DNA of 64,000 nucleotides. It comes from Oscillospiraceae bacterium (GTDB lineage: Bacteria > Bacillota > Clostridia > Oscillospirales > CAG-272). The stretch spans positions 167,293-231,292 of the forward strand of contig SVRP01000001.1 of assembly GCA_015064735.1 (NCBI GenBank). Reading direction: 5' to 3'. Every line of letters begins with the position of its first letter. Position 1 is the first letter of the stretch. Under the pieces are notes generated by a model, which made no database searches, had not been told where the DNA came from, and saw nothing but the letters and a program-made list of their open reading frames with translations. Below, one piece after another: positions 1-7,188 of the stretch. The position numbers and the translations under genes are program-made.

Positions 1-2
1 TC

Positions 3-338
3 AGCGATGAAACCATCAGAGTCGATTGTACAGATGGTATCAAGTTCACCACGGCGGAGAACGAAGAGGAAGATTACACGGGTTGCAGATGGGAAGACGT
101 GAAATCGGACATCGGGTACACCGAAGAGATGAAGGAACTCGCCCTTTACCCCGGAGAGCCGAATGCGTACTGCTATATCGACGGATCCGAAGGCGAATGG
201 TTCGCCTCTCGTGGCGGTCACTGGAGCTACAGTTCCTACTACGGTGTCTTCGACTTGTATGGCCACAATGCCCGTTCCGCTACGTGTCACTACCTCGGCT
301 TCCGCTCCGCTTATTTCCGCAGAAAAACTGTAAACTGA
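3..338 (+). CDS. 3' end of a DGR-type variable protein (C-type lectin fold), partial
   Basis: The frame is open from the window edge and stops at 338, so only the last 111 residues are visible. The C-terminal 45 residues show RGGHW, YYGVF, NARS and LGFRSA in order, the ending of FGE-like C-type lectin folds that are targets of diversity-generating retroelements (DGRs). In such targets those anchors are fixed and the residues between them come from adenine-rich AAY template codons. Here the intervening residues are mostly His, Ser, Tyr, Asp, Asn and Cys in codons ending in C or T, as adenine mutagenesis would leave them. No reverse transcriptase or template repeat is in the window; they may lie to the left. 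Inferred role: a variable ligand-binding protein of a phage or mobile element. An ordinary FGE-like protein is the alternative. Confidence 0.7.
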   Translation, partial: SDETIRVDCTDGIKFTTAENEEEDYTGCRWEDVKSDIGYTEEMKELALYPGEPNAYCYIDGSEGEWFASRGGHWSYSSYYGVFDLYGHNARSATCHYLGFRSAYFRRKTVN

Positions 339-354
339 TTACTGACAAACTGAT

Positions 355-376
355 GGGGTGGCTGATAAGCCGCCCC
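355..376 (+). other. GC-rich hairpin just after the variable gene
   Basis: An 8-bp stem (GGGGTGGC with GCCGCCCC, one G-T pair) closes a TGATAA loop 16 bases after the stop of the variable gene. No T-run follows, so it is a poor intrinsic terminator. In the Bordetella phage DGR a hairpin shortly downstream of the variable repeat helps mutagenic homing; this could be an equivalent, by position only. It also lies just ahead of the next gene's ribosome site. Confidence 0.4.
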
Positions 377-396
377 TATAAAGAAAGGACAAGGTT

Positions 397-837
397 ATGA
401 GACAAGAAAAGAGATCTTATACGCACACGCAGGTTTACGACACTATGGTTTACATAGCAGACGATGGAAAGGAGTTCGTCCACAAGAGCGATTGTATCCA
501 GTATGAGTTGGATAAAGCAAGAGAAGAGGCGAAAGGTAAAATCATCACCTGCGATGAGCTCGAAGGCAAGCCCAACATCGACGGAGGCGAGTACGTCGAG
601 CATCACGGATATACTTGGGTGTTCGTAAGAAATGAAGAGGATGCCGAAATGCTGAACAGAATGTTTCTTCTCGACTACGATGATTTCAGTTGCCACATCG
701 GTCAATGGGTGTGCGTCGAGGAAAGCGAAGACAGTAGTTGGCTCTCCAACATCGAAAACGGTATCAAGTACGCAAAAGAGCTGCTCGATAAGCTCGGATA
801 CAACGTGGAGATTACAAGAAAGGATGAACAGGTATGA
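397..837 (+). CDS. Unknown acidic protein of a mobile element
   Basis: A 146-residue soluble protein of no family I recognise. Residues 21-33 (IADDGKEFVHKSDC) fit a pattern seen in many short phage and plasmid proteins, where a DGKEF stretch is followed a few residues later by C and YE. No signal peptide or membrane segment is seen. AAGGAC lies ahead of the ATG, and its last bases overlap the next start, so it heads a translationally coupled run of small genes. Its place among accessory genes is the only functional hint. Confidence 0.7.
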   Translation: MRQEKRSYTHTQVYDTMVYIADDGKEFVHKSDCIQYELDKAREEAKGKIITCDELEGKPNIDGGEYVEHHGYTWVFVRNEEDAEMLNRMFLLDYDDFSCHIGQWVCVEESEDSSWLSNIENGIKYAKELLDKLGYNVEITRKDEQV

Positions 838-1352
838 TCGAAGAAATCAAGAGAGGCAAGATTTTCTACATAGAGAAGATGGGTGGATACGAGGTCGGTT
901 CGGAACAGAGATCAGGGAGACCTGCTATCGTGGTAAGCAACGATAAGTGCAACGCCTTCAGCGATGTCATCGAGGTTGTTTACCTCACTACACAGCCCAA
1001 GAACGACCTGCCTACCCATATCGACATCAGAAGCACACAGAGAGCATCGGTCGCCCTCTGCGAACAGATCAATTCGGTATCAGTTCAGAGAGTCGGAGAA
1101 TATGTTGCTACCTGTACTCCCTACGAGATGACAATGGTGGATGCGGCACTCGCTATCAGCCTTGGTCTTGAATTTGAAAAGCCGAAGGAAAAGGCGGTAT
1201 CCGCAGCACCGGCTCCCAAAGTTGCACCGAAGGAAGAACCCAAGAAGGCACCAGCTCCTGAAACGGCAATCGAAATTGCCAAGATCACCGCAGAAAGAGA
1301 TACGTACAAGGCTCTCTATGAAAGTCTGTTCGAAAGAATGGTGGCAAAGTAA
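834..1352 (+). CDS. PemK/MazF-like protein with a Pro-Ala-Lys tail
   Basis: 172 residues. Residues 1-110 follow the PemK/MazF fold: an RGKIFYI first strand, RSGRPAIVVSND, a VVYLTTQPK strand and a VALCEQINSVS strand. Classical members are mRNA-cleaving toxins of type II toxin-antitoxin pairs. Residues 115-150 are rich in Pro, Ala and Lys, followed by a short helical end. No small antitoxin gene lies next to it, since both neighbours are of other types. It may therefore be a solitary relative of the kind common in clostridial elements rather than an active toxin. The start overlaps the previous stop (ATGA). Confidence 0.75.
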   Translation: MIEEIKRGKIFYIEKMGGYEVGSEQRSGRPAIVVSNDKCNAFSDVIEVVYLTTQPKNDLPTHIDIRSTQRASVALCEQINSVSVQRVGEYVATCTPYEMTMVDAALAISLGLEFEKPKEKAVSAAPAPKVAPKEEPKKAPAPETAIEIAKITAERDTYKALYESLFERMVAK

Positions 1353-1567
1353 TGGATGAGCGGGAGATAATGAGTGCTCTTGGTCGAGAGTGTCCTGTTG
1401 AATGCAAAGGCATCCAGTATAAGAAGGTATCGGCGGTCATCTATCGCAAGAGAGATGGCAGAAAGTACATTCAGGCAGAACTCGAAGACAAGGGCGGAAA
1501 CAGCGTTACCATAGACAGTGCGGCGATGGTGACAGAGATCAAGCAAGAAGTGGAGGTTCCGTTTTGA
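1352..1567 (+). CDS. Small unknown protein
   Basis: 71 residues, overlapping the previous stop codon (TAATG). The middle (VSAVIYRKRDGRKYIQAELEDKGGNSVTI) looks like three or four beta strands, as in small DNA-modifying or scaffold proteins of clostridial mobile elements. No family is recognised. It is read as real because it fills the gap between two genes with start-stop overlaps on both sides. Confidence 0.65.
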   Translation: MDEREIMSALGRECPVECKGIQYKKVSAVIYRKRDGRKYIQAELEDKGGNSVTIDSAAMVTEIKQEVEVPF

Positions 1568-1953
1568 GTAAGAGAAAATACAGAAAGGGCGGTCCTATCC
1601 TCAGCCTTGACGAGCTTGCAAGGCAGGAGTTCGTGTACGTAGATCATAAGATTACGCATTGCGGATGGTTCCAGAGCTGGCAGTTCGGTTACACAAAGAG
1701 GATGATGGAGCAAGGGCGTATCTGTTACGCCATCAAGGAAACGCCTGATAAGATTGTTTGCAACAAGTGCGGAAGAAAATTCAAAGACGAAGACGAGTTG
1801 CAAAGGTTCGTGGAGGCACAAATTGCCCCCGATGATGTATATATTCGGAAGTATATCAGAGGAGAGCCGCTGGAAGAAGGAGAAGTGATTTTCAGGGGAT
1901 GCCCGAATTGTAAATGTGACGCCTACCTTATGGACTTGGAGGAGAAGAAATGA
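1564..1953 (+). CDS. Unknown protein with a four-cysteine zinc-binding pattern
   Basis: 129 residues starting at a TTG that overlaps the previous stop, with GGAGG at a normal distance. Residues 62-65 (CNKC) and 113-116 (CPNC) are two knuckles that could bind one zinc ion. The N-terminus carries a basic stretch (KRKYRKGG). No known family. The next gene also ends in cysteine knuckles, so both may be small nucleic-acid-binding proteins of the mobile cluster; that is inference. Confidence 0.65.
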   Translation: MSKRKYRKGGPILSLDELARQEFVYVDHKITHCGWFQSWQFGYTKRMMEQGRICYAIKETPDKIVCNKCGRKFKDEDELQRFVEAQIAPDDVYIRKYIRGEPLEEGEVIFRGCPNCKCDAYLMDLEEKK

Positions 1954-2270
1954 ACGAAAACGTAAAAGAGATGGCGAGAGACCTGTGCGAGTGCTACGTG
2001 GATCACGACGCCACGTTCGATGCGGAGGCAACAGCAGAAAAGATGGTTGCCAAGGGATACCACAAGCAGATCGAAGGAGAATGGGAATTTGTTGAGAAAG
2101 AGGCGTTCTGGATCTCTGGTATGGAAGAGAGTTTGAGAACGGGAAAACCAACCAAAGCATTGATGCCTGTATGCTCTTGTTGCAAAACGATGTTCGGGAG
2201 AATTGTCTTGGAATATAAGCTATGCCCCGAATGCGGAGCAAGGATGAAAGGAGTTCCTGATGAAAATTGA
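1950..2270 (+). CDS. Unknown protein with C-terminal zinc ribbon
   Basis: 106 residues, overlapping its neighbours by 4 and 11 bases. The C-terminal 35 residues hold CSCC and CPECGARM, a typical short zinc ribbon as found at the ends of many phage and conjugative-element proteins. The N-terminal two thirds are acidic and predicted helical, with no recognised domain. Confidence 0.65.
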   Translation: MNENVKEMARDLCECYVDHDATFDAEATAEKMVAKGYHKQIEGEWEFVEKEAFWISGMEESLRTGKPTKALMPVCSCCKTMFGRIVLEYKLCPECGARMKGVPDEN

Positions 2271-2811
2271 CATCTACCACACAGATCGGCAGTACGATGT
2301 GATATACGCAGATCCGCCTTGGAAATACCGAAAGTATTCGGGCAAAGGCGAAGGAAAACGAACTGCCGAGAACCATTACGACTGTATGGAGCTGAAAGAC
2401 CTCAAAGAGATGCCCGTAAAGAAAATCGCCAAGAAGGATTGTATGCTCTTTATGTGGGTGACTTTCCCCTGCCTGAAGGAAGGGCTTGAACTTATGGAAG
2501 CGTGGGGCTTTAAGTATAAGACCTGCGGTTTCGTATGGGTGAAGCGTAACAAGAAATCGGACAGTTGGTTCTTCGGTCTCGGACATTACACGAGAGCCAA
2601 CGCAGAGATTTGCTTGATAGGCACAAAAGGACACCCGAAAGTCAAGTCGAGATCGGTCAGCCAGATATGCGATGCAAGAGTAGCCGAGCATTCAAAGAAG
2701 CCCGACGAGATCCGTGATCGAATAGTCAAAATTGCGGGGGGGGTACACCTTATCGAGCTGTTCGCCCGTCAGGAAGCCGAGGGCTGGGATTGCTTTGGAA
2801 ATGAGGTATAG
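2260..2811 (+). CDS. MT-A70 family adenine methyltransferase
   Basis: 183 residues. DPPW at residues 18-21 is the catalytic motif IV of the MT-A70 family, which transfers a methyl group from S-adenosylmethionine to N6 of adenine. LFMWVT, GFVWVKRNK and the closing IELFAR...GWDCFGNE block are family signatures. Phage and element members make N6-methyladenine in DNA, often to resist restriction. A run of eight G (2736-2743) lies just before the closing block, so a slip there would remove the last conserved motif. A second adenine methylase follows 15 bases later. Confidence 0.9.
   Translation: MKIDIYHTDRQYDVIYADPPWKYRKYSGKGEGKRTAENHYDCMELKDLKEMPVKKIAKKDCMLFMWVTFPCLKEGLELMEAWGFKYKTCGFVWVKRNKKSDSWFFGLGHYTRANAEICLIGTKGHPKVKSRSVSQICDARVAEHSKKPDEIRDRIVKIAGGVHLIELFARQEAEGWDCFGNEV
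2736..2743 (+). repeat. G8 homopolymer inside the MT-A70 gene
   Basis: Eight consecutive G read as Ala-Gly-Gly-Val about 20 codons before the stop. Such tracts are slippage-prone and switch several phage and bacterial methylases on and off. Here the gene is in the on frame. Homopolymer length can also be a sequencing error. Confidence 0.6.
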
Positions 2812-2826
2812 GAGGATGCACCGTCT

Positions 2827-3588
2827 ATGAAAGCTATCCTCAAATACCCCGGAGCAAAGTGGAAAACGGCAGATTGGGTGATCGAGCATCTGCCCGAACA
2901 CAGGATTTACCTCGAACCCTTTTTCGGCTCTGGAGCGGTGTTCTTCAAAAAGAAGCCCGTTTACATAGAAACGGTAAACGACATAGATGGCGACATCGTA
3001 AACCTGTTCCGTGTATGTCGAGAGCACCCCGCCGAGCTTGCGGCAGCAATCAACCTGACACCGTTTTCGAGAGAAGAGTTTGAGGCCTGCGAGAACGTGG
3101 ATGTCGAGGATCCTGTCGAGAGAGCAAGAAGAACTCTCGTCAGATTTCACCAATCGTTCGGCACAAGCAACAGCACCAAGAAATCGTGGAGAAATATCCA
3201 GACCGCTGGAGGACCGAGACCTGAAACGGTTTGGAACTATCTCCCCGAAAGCGTTATCGAGTGCGGAGAACGTCTGAAGCTCGCACAGATCGAGAACACT
3301 GATGCGATTTCCCTCATTCGCAGATATAGCAAAAAGGAAGCCCTGATATACTGCGATCCTCCGTATCTCCAAACACTTCGGAAGAAATGTATGTACGCAC
3401 ACGAGATGAGCGAAGAAAAGCACGTGGAGATGCTCGAAGCCTTGCTCGAAAGCGAAGCAAAGGTTATCGTGAGCGGATACGACAGCACCCTATACAACGA
3501 AATGCTGAAAGGTTGGAGAACCGATGAGGCTGTAACAACCGTTCAGCTTGGGCTTCACAGAACAGAAAAACTTTGGATGAATTTTTGA
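2827..3588 (+). CDS. D12 class DNA adenine N6-methyltransferase (Dam-like)
   Basis: 253 residues. KYPGAKWK at the N-terminus and EPFFGSGAVFF (about residues 30-40) form the SAM-binding part, and CDPPY (about 176-180) is the catalytic DPPY motif of alpha-class (D12) enzymes. The helical insert between them (about 80-150) is the target-recognition region. No restriction gene sits beside it, so it is an orphan methylase, as usual in phages and conjugative elements. An AGGAGG-like site precedes the ATG. Confidence 0.92.
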   Translation: MKAILKYPGAKWKTADWVIEHLPEHRIYLEPFFGSGAVFFKKKPVYIETVNDIDGDIVNLFRVCREHPAELAAAINLTPFSREEFEACENVDVEDPVERARRTLVRFHQSFGTSNSTKKSWRNIQTAGGPRPETVWNYLPESVIECGERLKLAQIENTDAISLIRRYSKKEALIYCDPPYLQTLRKKCMYAHEMSEEKHVEMLEALLESEAKVIVSGYDSTLYNEMLKGWRTDEAVTTVQLGLHRTEKLWMNF

Positions 3589-3603
3589 AAAGGAGAAAGA
3601 AAA

Positions 3604-4212
3604 ATGAGAATTAACACCATTAGATTGAGAGTCGTTATCGGAGCATTGGGTATGCTTCTGCCTTGGATTGTAGCACTCCTGATAGGAAAGATCCCGCAGT
3701 CCATTTCGGCAACCTACTACACAAACGCTGGAGCGGCGTTTATGATTATTCTCGGATGGGCTTCAGGAACCCTGATTTGTTACAAGGGCTACGAGCTGAT
3801 CGACGATATAATCCTGACTTGCTCAGGAATCGCAGGTTTCCTCATCTGCTTGTTCCCGTGTGCGATTTCAGGAGCGGATATTAAGGTCGGTACATTTATG
3901 ATAGATCAGAGTGTAAGCAATACGATTCACTGCATCGCCGCAGTAATTTTCTTTGCTCTGCTCGCCTACAACTCGTTCTTCCTGTTCACCAAGAGTTCGG
4001 GAGATATGACCGATAAAAAGAAAATCCGCAACATTATCTATCGAGTGTGCGGCGTAGGTATGCTCGCTTCGTTCCTCATTCTGCTCCTGCCTGATTTCAG
4101 AATCAAGGTATGGCTGATGGAAACGCTCGCATTGACATTCTTCGGAGTCAGCTTCCTTACGAAAGCAGACGTATTCCCATTCCTGTTCTGCGATACCCCG
4201 TATAAAGATTGA
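3604..4212 (+). CDS. Six-helix membrane protein of unknown function
   Basis: 202 residues with about six hydrophobic segments (near residues 9-27, 41-60, 68-86, 103-126, 142-160 and 165-185). The arrangement resembles short DUF998-like integral membrane proteins, but I am not sure of the family. It lies 15 bases after the D12 methylase behind an AAGGAG site and so is probably cotranscribed. No catalytic residues stand out. Confidence 0.75.
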   Translation: MRINTIRLRVVIGALGMLLPWIVALLIGKIPQSISATYYTNAGAAFMIILGWASGTLICYKGYELIDDIILTCSGIAGFLICLFPCAISGADIKVGTFMIDQSVSNTIHCIAAVIFFALLAYNSFFLFTKSSGDMTDKKKIRNIIYRVCGVGMLASFLILLLPDFRIKVWLMETLALTFFGVSFLTKADVFPFLFCDTPYKD

Positions 4213-4291
4213 CACGCAGATATAAACGGATTTGTTTACTTTTGAAAATTTGAGAGGAGAAAAAATAAAATGGTTGATTTCGAAGAAAGTA

Positions 4292-4320
4292 TTGACAAAA
4301 TCTCCAATTTGGTGTATGAT
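4292..4320 (+). promoter_or_regulatory. Sigma-A promoter that fixes the start of the HTH gene
   Basis: TTGACA at 4292-4297, a 17-base spacer and TATGAT at 4315-4320 form a near-consensus promoter. It lies inside the longest open frame of the next gene (which could begin at 4270). Transcripts from it would start near 4327, so they can only use the ATG at 4360, which has GGAGGAGAAGG ahead of it. Confidence 0.8.
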
Positions 4321-4359
4321 GATAGCAATGACACCGAAACATCGAATGGAGGAGAAGGA

Positions 4360-4860
4360 ATGAACGCAAAGGATATGCTCTTGGCAGCCCTTCGTGAAAC
4401 GAAGACAACGCAGGCGGAAGCCGCTACGAAAGTAGGTTGGATGCCCCAGCAGTTGAGCCAGAGAATTGTTCGCAATTCGATCAGAGCAGACGATTTCCTG
4501 TCTTTGCTCGAAGCAATCGGCATCGAAGTAACCCTGACAGTCAGAGACACCGGCAACCCCGTCCGTGTCTATGTCAAAGGTGCTGGCAGACGAGTAAAGG
4601 CTATGGTTGACCGTGTTACCTACGACACCGCAGCATCGAATGCAATCTCGAACAATTTCTACGCCGATGGCGTGAATGAATATACCGACGGAAAAGCAAT
4701 GGAGCTTTACATCGACAAGGAAGGCAGATACTTTTTTGCCGAGTATTCCAACTGGGAAGGCGGCAAGGATCGCATCAGCCCCGTGTCCGCAGCAGAGGCG
4801 GCGGCATTCATCGAGAAGTACGGAACCGAGCTTGACAAAAAGCCGAAGACAGACGAATAA
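4360..4860 (+). CDS. HTH (XRE-like) regulator with C-terminal unknown domain
   Basis: 166 residues from the ATG at 4360, chosen because of the promoter and ribosome site just upstream; an ATG at 4270 would add 30 residues and also has a ribosome site. Residues 5-60 form a helix-turn-helix of Cro/C1 type (KTTQAEAATKVGWMPQQLSQRI). The rest is a mixed domain (GRYFFAEYSNWEGGKDRI, then an acidic end) of unknown family. A strong terminator follows, so it is a self-contained unit. It may control the small-gene operon on its right, whose promoter overlaps CCTATC-type repeats; that link is inference. Confidence 0.75.
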   Translation: MNAKDMLLAALRETKTTQAEAATKVGWMPQQLSQRIVRNSIRADDFLSLLEAIGIEVTLTVRDTGNPVRVYVKGAGRRVKAMVDRVTYDTAASNAISNNFYADGVNEYTDGKAMELYIDKEGRYFFAEYSNWEGGKDRISPVSAAEAAAFIEKYGTELDKKPKTDE

Positions 4861-4867
4861 GAAAAGA

Positions 4868-4906
4868 GATCCCTCGACCGAGATGGTCGGGGGATTTTTC
4901 TTTTTG
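4868..4906 (+). terminator. Intrinsic terminator after the HTH gene
   Basis: An 11-bp stem (ATCCCTCGACC with GGTCGGGGGAT, one T-G pair) with a 5-base loop is followed by TTTTCTTTTTG. It ends the HTH unit and separates it from the operon starting at 5136. Confidence 0.88.
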
Positions 4907-4947
4907 TCAAATTGTAACTCGGAATTTCATAGTTGGATTTCGAGTTA

Positions 4948-5154
4948 CCCTATTAGATAGGGCAAAACACCCTGCCATACCTCGCCAAACCCTCAAATTT
5001 TGGTTTTCTTGACTTACCCTATCACTTACCTATCGCAAAGCTAACAACCGCCATAAAGCAAAATTCAGCCTCTTGCGGAATATCAATAAAAATAATTATT
5101 TTTGAAAAATATTTTGAAAAAATCCGCAAAAACTATTGACTTTTGCCGATAGGT
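4948..5154. repeat. CCTATC/GATAGG repeats ahead of the small-gene operon
   Basis: This stretch has no gene. It holds a perfect inverted repeat, CCCTAT-TAG-ATAGGG (4948-4962), two direct copies CTTACCCTATC (5013-5023) and CTTACCTATC (5025-5034), and GATAGGT (5148-5154) in reverse orientation within the promoter spacer. The shared core CCTATC suggests operators for one regulator, plausibly the HTH protein encoded just upstream. Confidence 0.55.
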
Positions 5155-5163
5155 GTGTATAAT
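5136..5163 (+). promoter_or_regulatory. Sigma-A promoter of the small-gene operon
   Basis: TTGACT (5136-5141), 16 bases, TATAAT (5158-5163). GATAGGT, matching the upstream repeats in reverse, lies in the spacer, where a bound regulator would block polymerase. The first good start codon downstream is at 5257. Confidence 0.75.
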
Positions 5164-5256
5164 AAAGTAAAGACCACAAAACAAGGGCGAGTGGTAGCCG
5201 GAGCAATAGTTTCGGAAAGCCACCGCCCGAATCTCTCAAACAAAGGAGCAGGTAAA

Positions 5257-5514
5257 ATGACAAGAACCATCGAAGCTGAAATGACAGTAAGAACCAACTC
5301 GGTACAGAAAGCGATTGAAAAGTTCTTCGGAAAGCATCCTGAACTGGATTACTGGAAGGAGATGTTCGAGTATATGGCAGAGAACGGTGTGGATCACGAA
5401 AGCAACGAGTGGTTCGACAAAGCAAATCGTGTCAGAAACACTGAATGGACTTGGGCGTTGCATCTTGACATCGAGGATGGTTGCATTTACCTGTGCGTGA
5501 TTGAAAGAGCTTGA
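5257..5514 (+). CDS. Small unknown acidic protein, first gene of operon
   Basis: 85 residues from the ATG at 5257, which has AAAGGAG at the right distance. A longer frame from 5143 would begin inside the promoter and is rejected. The sequence (KAIEKFFGKHPELDYWKEMFEYM, then WTWALHLDIEDGCIYLCVIE) looks like helices followed by beta strands. No family recognised. It heads twelve genes read in the same direction with tiny gaps or overlaps up to 8542. Confidence 0.65.
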   Translation: MTRTIEAEMTVRTNSVQKAIEKFFGKHPELDYWKEMFEYMAENGVDHESNEWFDKANRVRNTEWTWALHLDIEDGCIYLCVIERA

Positions 5515-5526
5515 AAGGAGTAGCTT

Positions 5527-5718
5527 ATGAAGGTTTTTAGCAGAAGCAAAGGCAAGTACACGGTACACGGCGAGGACAGGTACACTTATGAAATCCATCT
5601 GTTCGGATTGACGTTCCTCGTCTATACAAAGACAAAGCATTGCGAGAAACGCATAAGGGTTGATCGTGATAAGTTTTTCGGGACAGGAACGACGATATGT
5701 GTGTTCCTGCCTTTTTGA
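5527..5718 (+). CDS. Small unknown basic protein
   Basis: 63 residues behind GAAAGGAG, 12 bases after the previous stop. Rich in Lys, Arg and aromatic residues and mostly beta-strand in appearance (YTYEIHLFGLTFLVYTKTK). No family recognised. Confidence 0.6.
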   Translation: MKVFSRSKGKYTVHGEDRYTYEIHLFGLTFLVYTKTKHCEKRIRVDRDKFFGTGTTICVFLPF

Positions 5719-5738
5719 ATTTGAAAGGAGTGCTTGAT

Positions 5739-6008
5739 ATGGTAAGAACTTTTGGAAGAACAGATCCAAGAAGCCAATGGGGAGATTCGCTCCCTGCGGA
5801 TGTTTGGGATCGCCTCGGTCATTGTAGATCGAGGAAGGAAGACATTCTTCCTCTCGCACAGGCGAAGTGGCAGTACATCAAGAATAAGAACAGAGAGTAC
5901 ACAAAGGAAGACGCCCTCGTGTGCGTGATCGAGCATCTTGATTGCAACGGTCAGGATTTCGAGCTGACACGTGAGGAATGGAACGACATCCTTGCTTGCA
6001 TCCATTGA
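5739..6008 (+). CDS. Small unknown protein
   Basis: 89 residues from the ATG at 5739, preceded by GAAAGGAG; a longer frame from 5697 overlaps the previous gene without a ribosome site. N-terminal Arg/Ser-rich stretch, then helices (ILPLAQAKWQYIKNKNREYTKEDALVCVIEHL). No known family. Confidence 0.62.
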   Translation: MVRTFGRTDPRSQWGDSLPADVWDRLGHCRSRKEDILPLAQAKWQYIKNKNREYTKEDALVCVIEHLDCNGQDFELTREEWNDILACIH

Positions 6009-6019
6009 GGAGGTAGAAT

Positions 6020-6229
6020 ATGATCGTAAAGAACATCCCGACCTTGTACATCGGATATCGAGATGTAAAGGCGAATGAATTCGTAAAACTCGGTCCGTTT
6101 TTCACAGCCAGCCCTGACGGGTATTTGGCAGGAGAATGGATCACCTACAAAGTGCAAACGGAGAGCCTGAATTTCACAAGAGTTACAGTTCCTTGGCATC
6201 ACACGATAACAGGAACGGTAGAAAGGTAA
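6020..6229 (+). CDS. Small unknown protein
   Basis: 69 residues, mostly beta-strand in appearance, behind GAGGAGG 11 bases after the previous stop. No cysteine cluster, membrane segment or known motif. Accepted because of its ribosome site and its place in the tight gene run. Confidence 0.58.
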   Translation: MIVKNIPTLYIGYRDVKANEFVKLGPFFTASPDGYLAGEWITYKVQTESLNFTRVTVPWHHTITGTVER

Positions 6230-6237
6230 AGATTGGA

Positions 6238-6411
6238 ATGAAAAAGGAATGCAAGAACTGCACCCACTTTTACAGGGTGATGGTAAAAGACAGCGGATAC
6301 AACCCGTTCCCGTGCTGCCAACTGTTTGACGATACGGGAGAAAGACCGAAACCTCTCACAAGGGAGTGCTTCGAACCGAAAAAGAAACCTAAAAAGGAGG
6401 TTCAGAAATGA
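6238..6411 (+). CDS. Small cysteine-knuckle protein
   Basis: 57 residues from the ATG at 6238; a longer frame from 6136 overlaps the previous gene heavily. CKNCTHF near the N-terminus and CCQLF around residue 26 followed by C44 are like short zinc-binding proteins of phages that contain C..C-H-F. The end is very Lys-rich. The ribosome site is weak (GAAAGG), so coupling to the upstream gene is likely. Confidence 0.6.
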   Translation: MKKECKNCTHFYRVMVKDSGYNPFPCCQLFDDTGERPKPLTRECFEPKKKPKKEVQK

Positions 6412-6665
6412 AATACGAGAACGGAAGATCAAGATTGTTCGATCTGAAATATACGCATATCATCAGGCACTACTCGCAGGAGACGATCAAGAGAGGAGTA
6501 ACACGAAGAGGCGTCGTGAATGACTACGTTGCAGCGAATGTACGCAAGACCAGTACGCACATCATCTACGAAAGCGAAAAAGCTTGGAATCAGCTCATCG
6601 AAACAAGAGTTCCACTCGGAGATGTGATTTCGATTGAAGAAATCTCGGAAGGAACTGTTGTCTGA
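6408..6665 (+). CDS. Small unknown basic protein
   Basis: 85 residues overlapping its upstream neighbour by ATGA, behind AAAAAGGAGG. Basic N-terminal half with several Arg and Lys (RHYSQETIKRGVTRRGVV), acidic C-terminus. Possibly nucleic-acid-binding, but no domain is recognised. Confidence 0.6.
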   Translation: MKYENGRSRLFDLKYTHIIRHYSQETIKRGVTRRGVVNDYVAANVRKTSTHIIYESEKAWNQLIETRVPLGDVISIEEISEGTVV

Positions 6666-6985
6666 TGGTAAGCAAGAACGTCAAGGCTCTTGCTGAAAGA
6701 ATAAAGAAAGAATTCGGATTTGAAGTGCTTCCCGAATCTTTCAAAAGAACCTACGCAGGACATTGGTTGAGGAGTGCGGGAGCGTACAGTTGGACGATGG
6801 AAACAGCGGGTGGCTTAACCACCATCGGAGGATGCGAGCCGATAAGCAAGTACGTTGTGAAACGAAATATCCTCGAAATCGAGAAAAGATACCTGTTCGA
6901 CTTTGAGCTGTTTGTTTACAGCCCAAAGGACTACGGATACGAAAGAGCCAAAAAAGAAAAAGAAGAAAAGGAGAAAAGCAAATGA
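6665..6985 (+). CDS. Small unknown protein with charged tail
   Basis: 106 residues whose ATG overlaps the previous stop (TGATG). The middle holds GHWLRSAGAYSWTMETAGG, and the last 15 residues are almost all Lys and Glu. No family recognised. Confidence 0.6.
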   Translation: MVSKNVKALAERIKKEFGFEVLPESFKRTYAGHWLRSAGAYSWTMETAGGLTTIGGCEPISKYVVKRNILEIEKRYLFDFELFVYSPKDYGYERAKKEKEEKEKSK

Positions 6986-7188
6986 TTACGGAAGGTCAGA
7001 TAGTATCCAGCTCGAAGAGCAAAGATTTTTTGGATATGCTCGGAGATGCTATCGGAAAGATGCAAGGAAAAGGATACGAGGTTGAGGTTCAGTATAAGCC
7101 GGTTGCATACGTGGGATCGGAAGAAGGCGTCATATACACCGCACTTGTTCTTTCCAAAAAGAAAGAGGAGACAAAGAATGAGGGTTGA
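6982..7188 (+). CDS. Small unknown protein
   Basis: 68 residues, ATGA overlap with the gene before, behind AAAAGGAG. Has a helix (KDFLDMLGDAIGKMQGKGY) and two strands, then a Lys/Glu tail. No family recognised. Confidence 0.58.
   Translation: MITEGQIVSSSKSKDFLDMLGDAIGKMQGKGYEVEVQYKPVAYVGSEEGVIYTALVLSKKKEETKNEG

Noticed and set aside
834..1352. PemK-like gene as part of a toxin-antitoxin pair
   Set aside because: Neither neighbour looks like an antitoxin (no AbrB, RHH or PHD-type protein), so only the family is reported.
1471..2691. 406-residue open frame on the minus strand
   Set aside because: It lies opposite four genes with good ribosome sites and chained overlaps, has biased Ser/Leu/Arg composition and no ribosome site.
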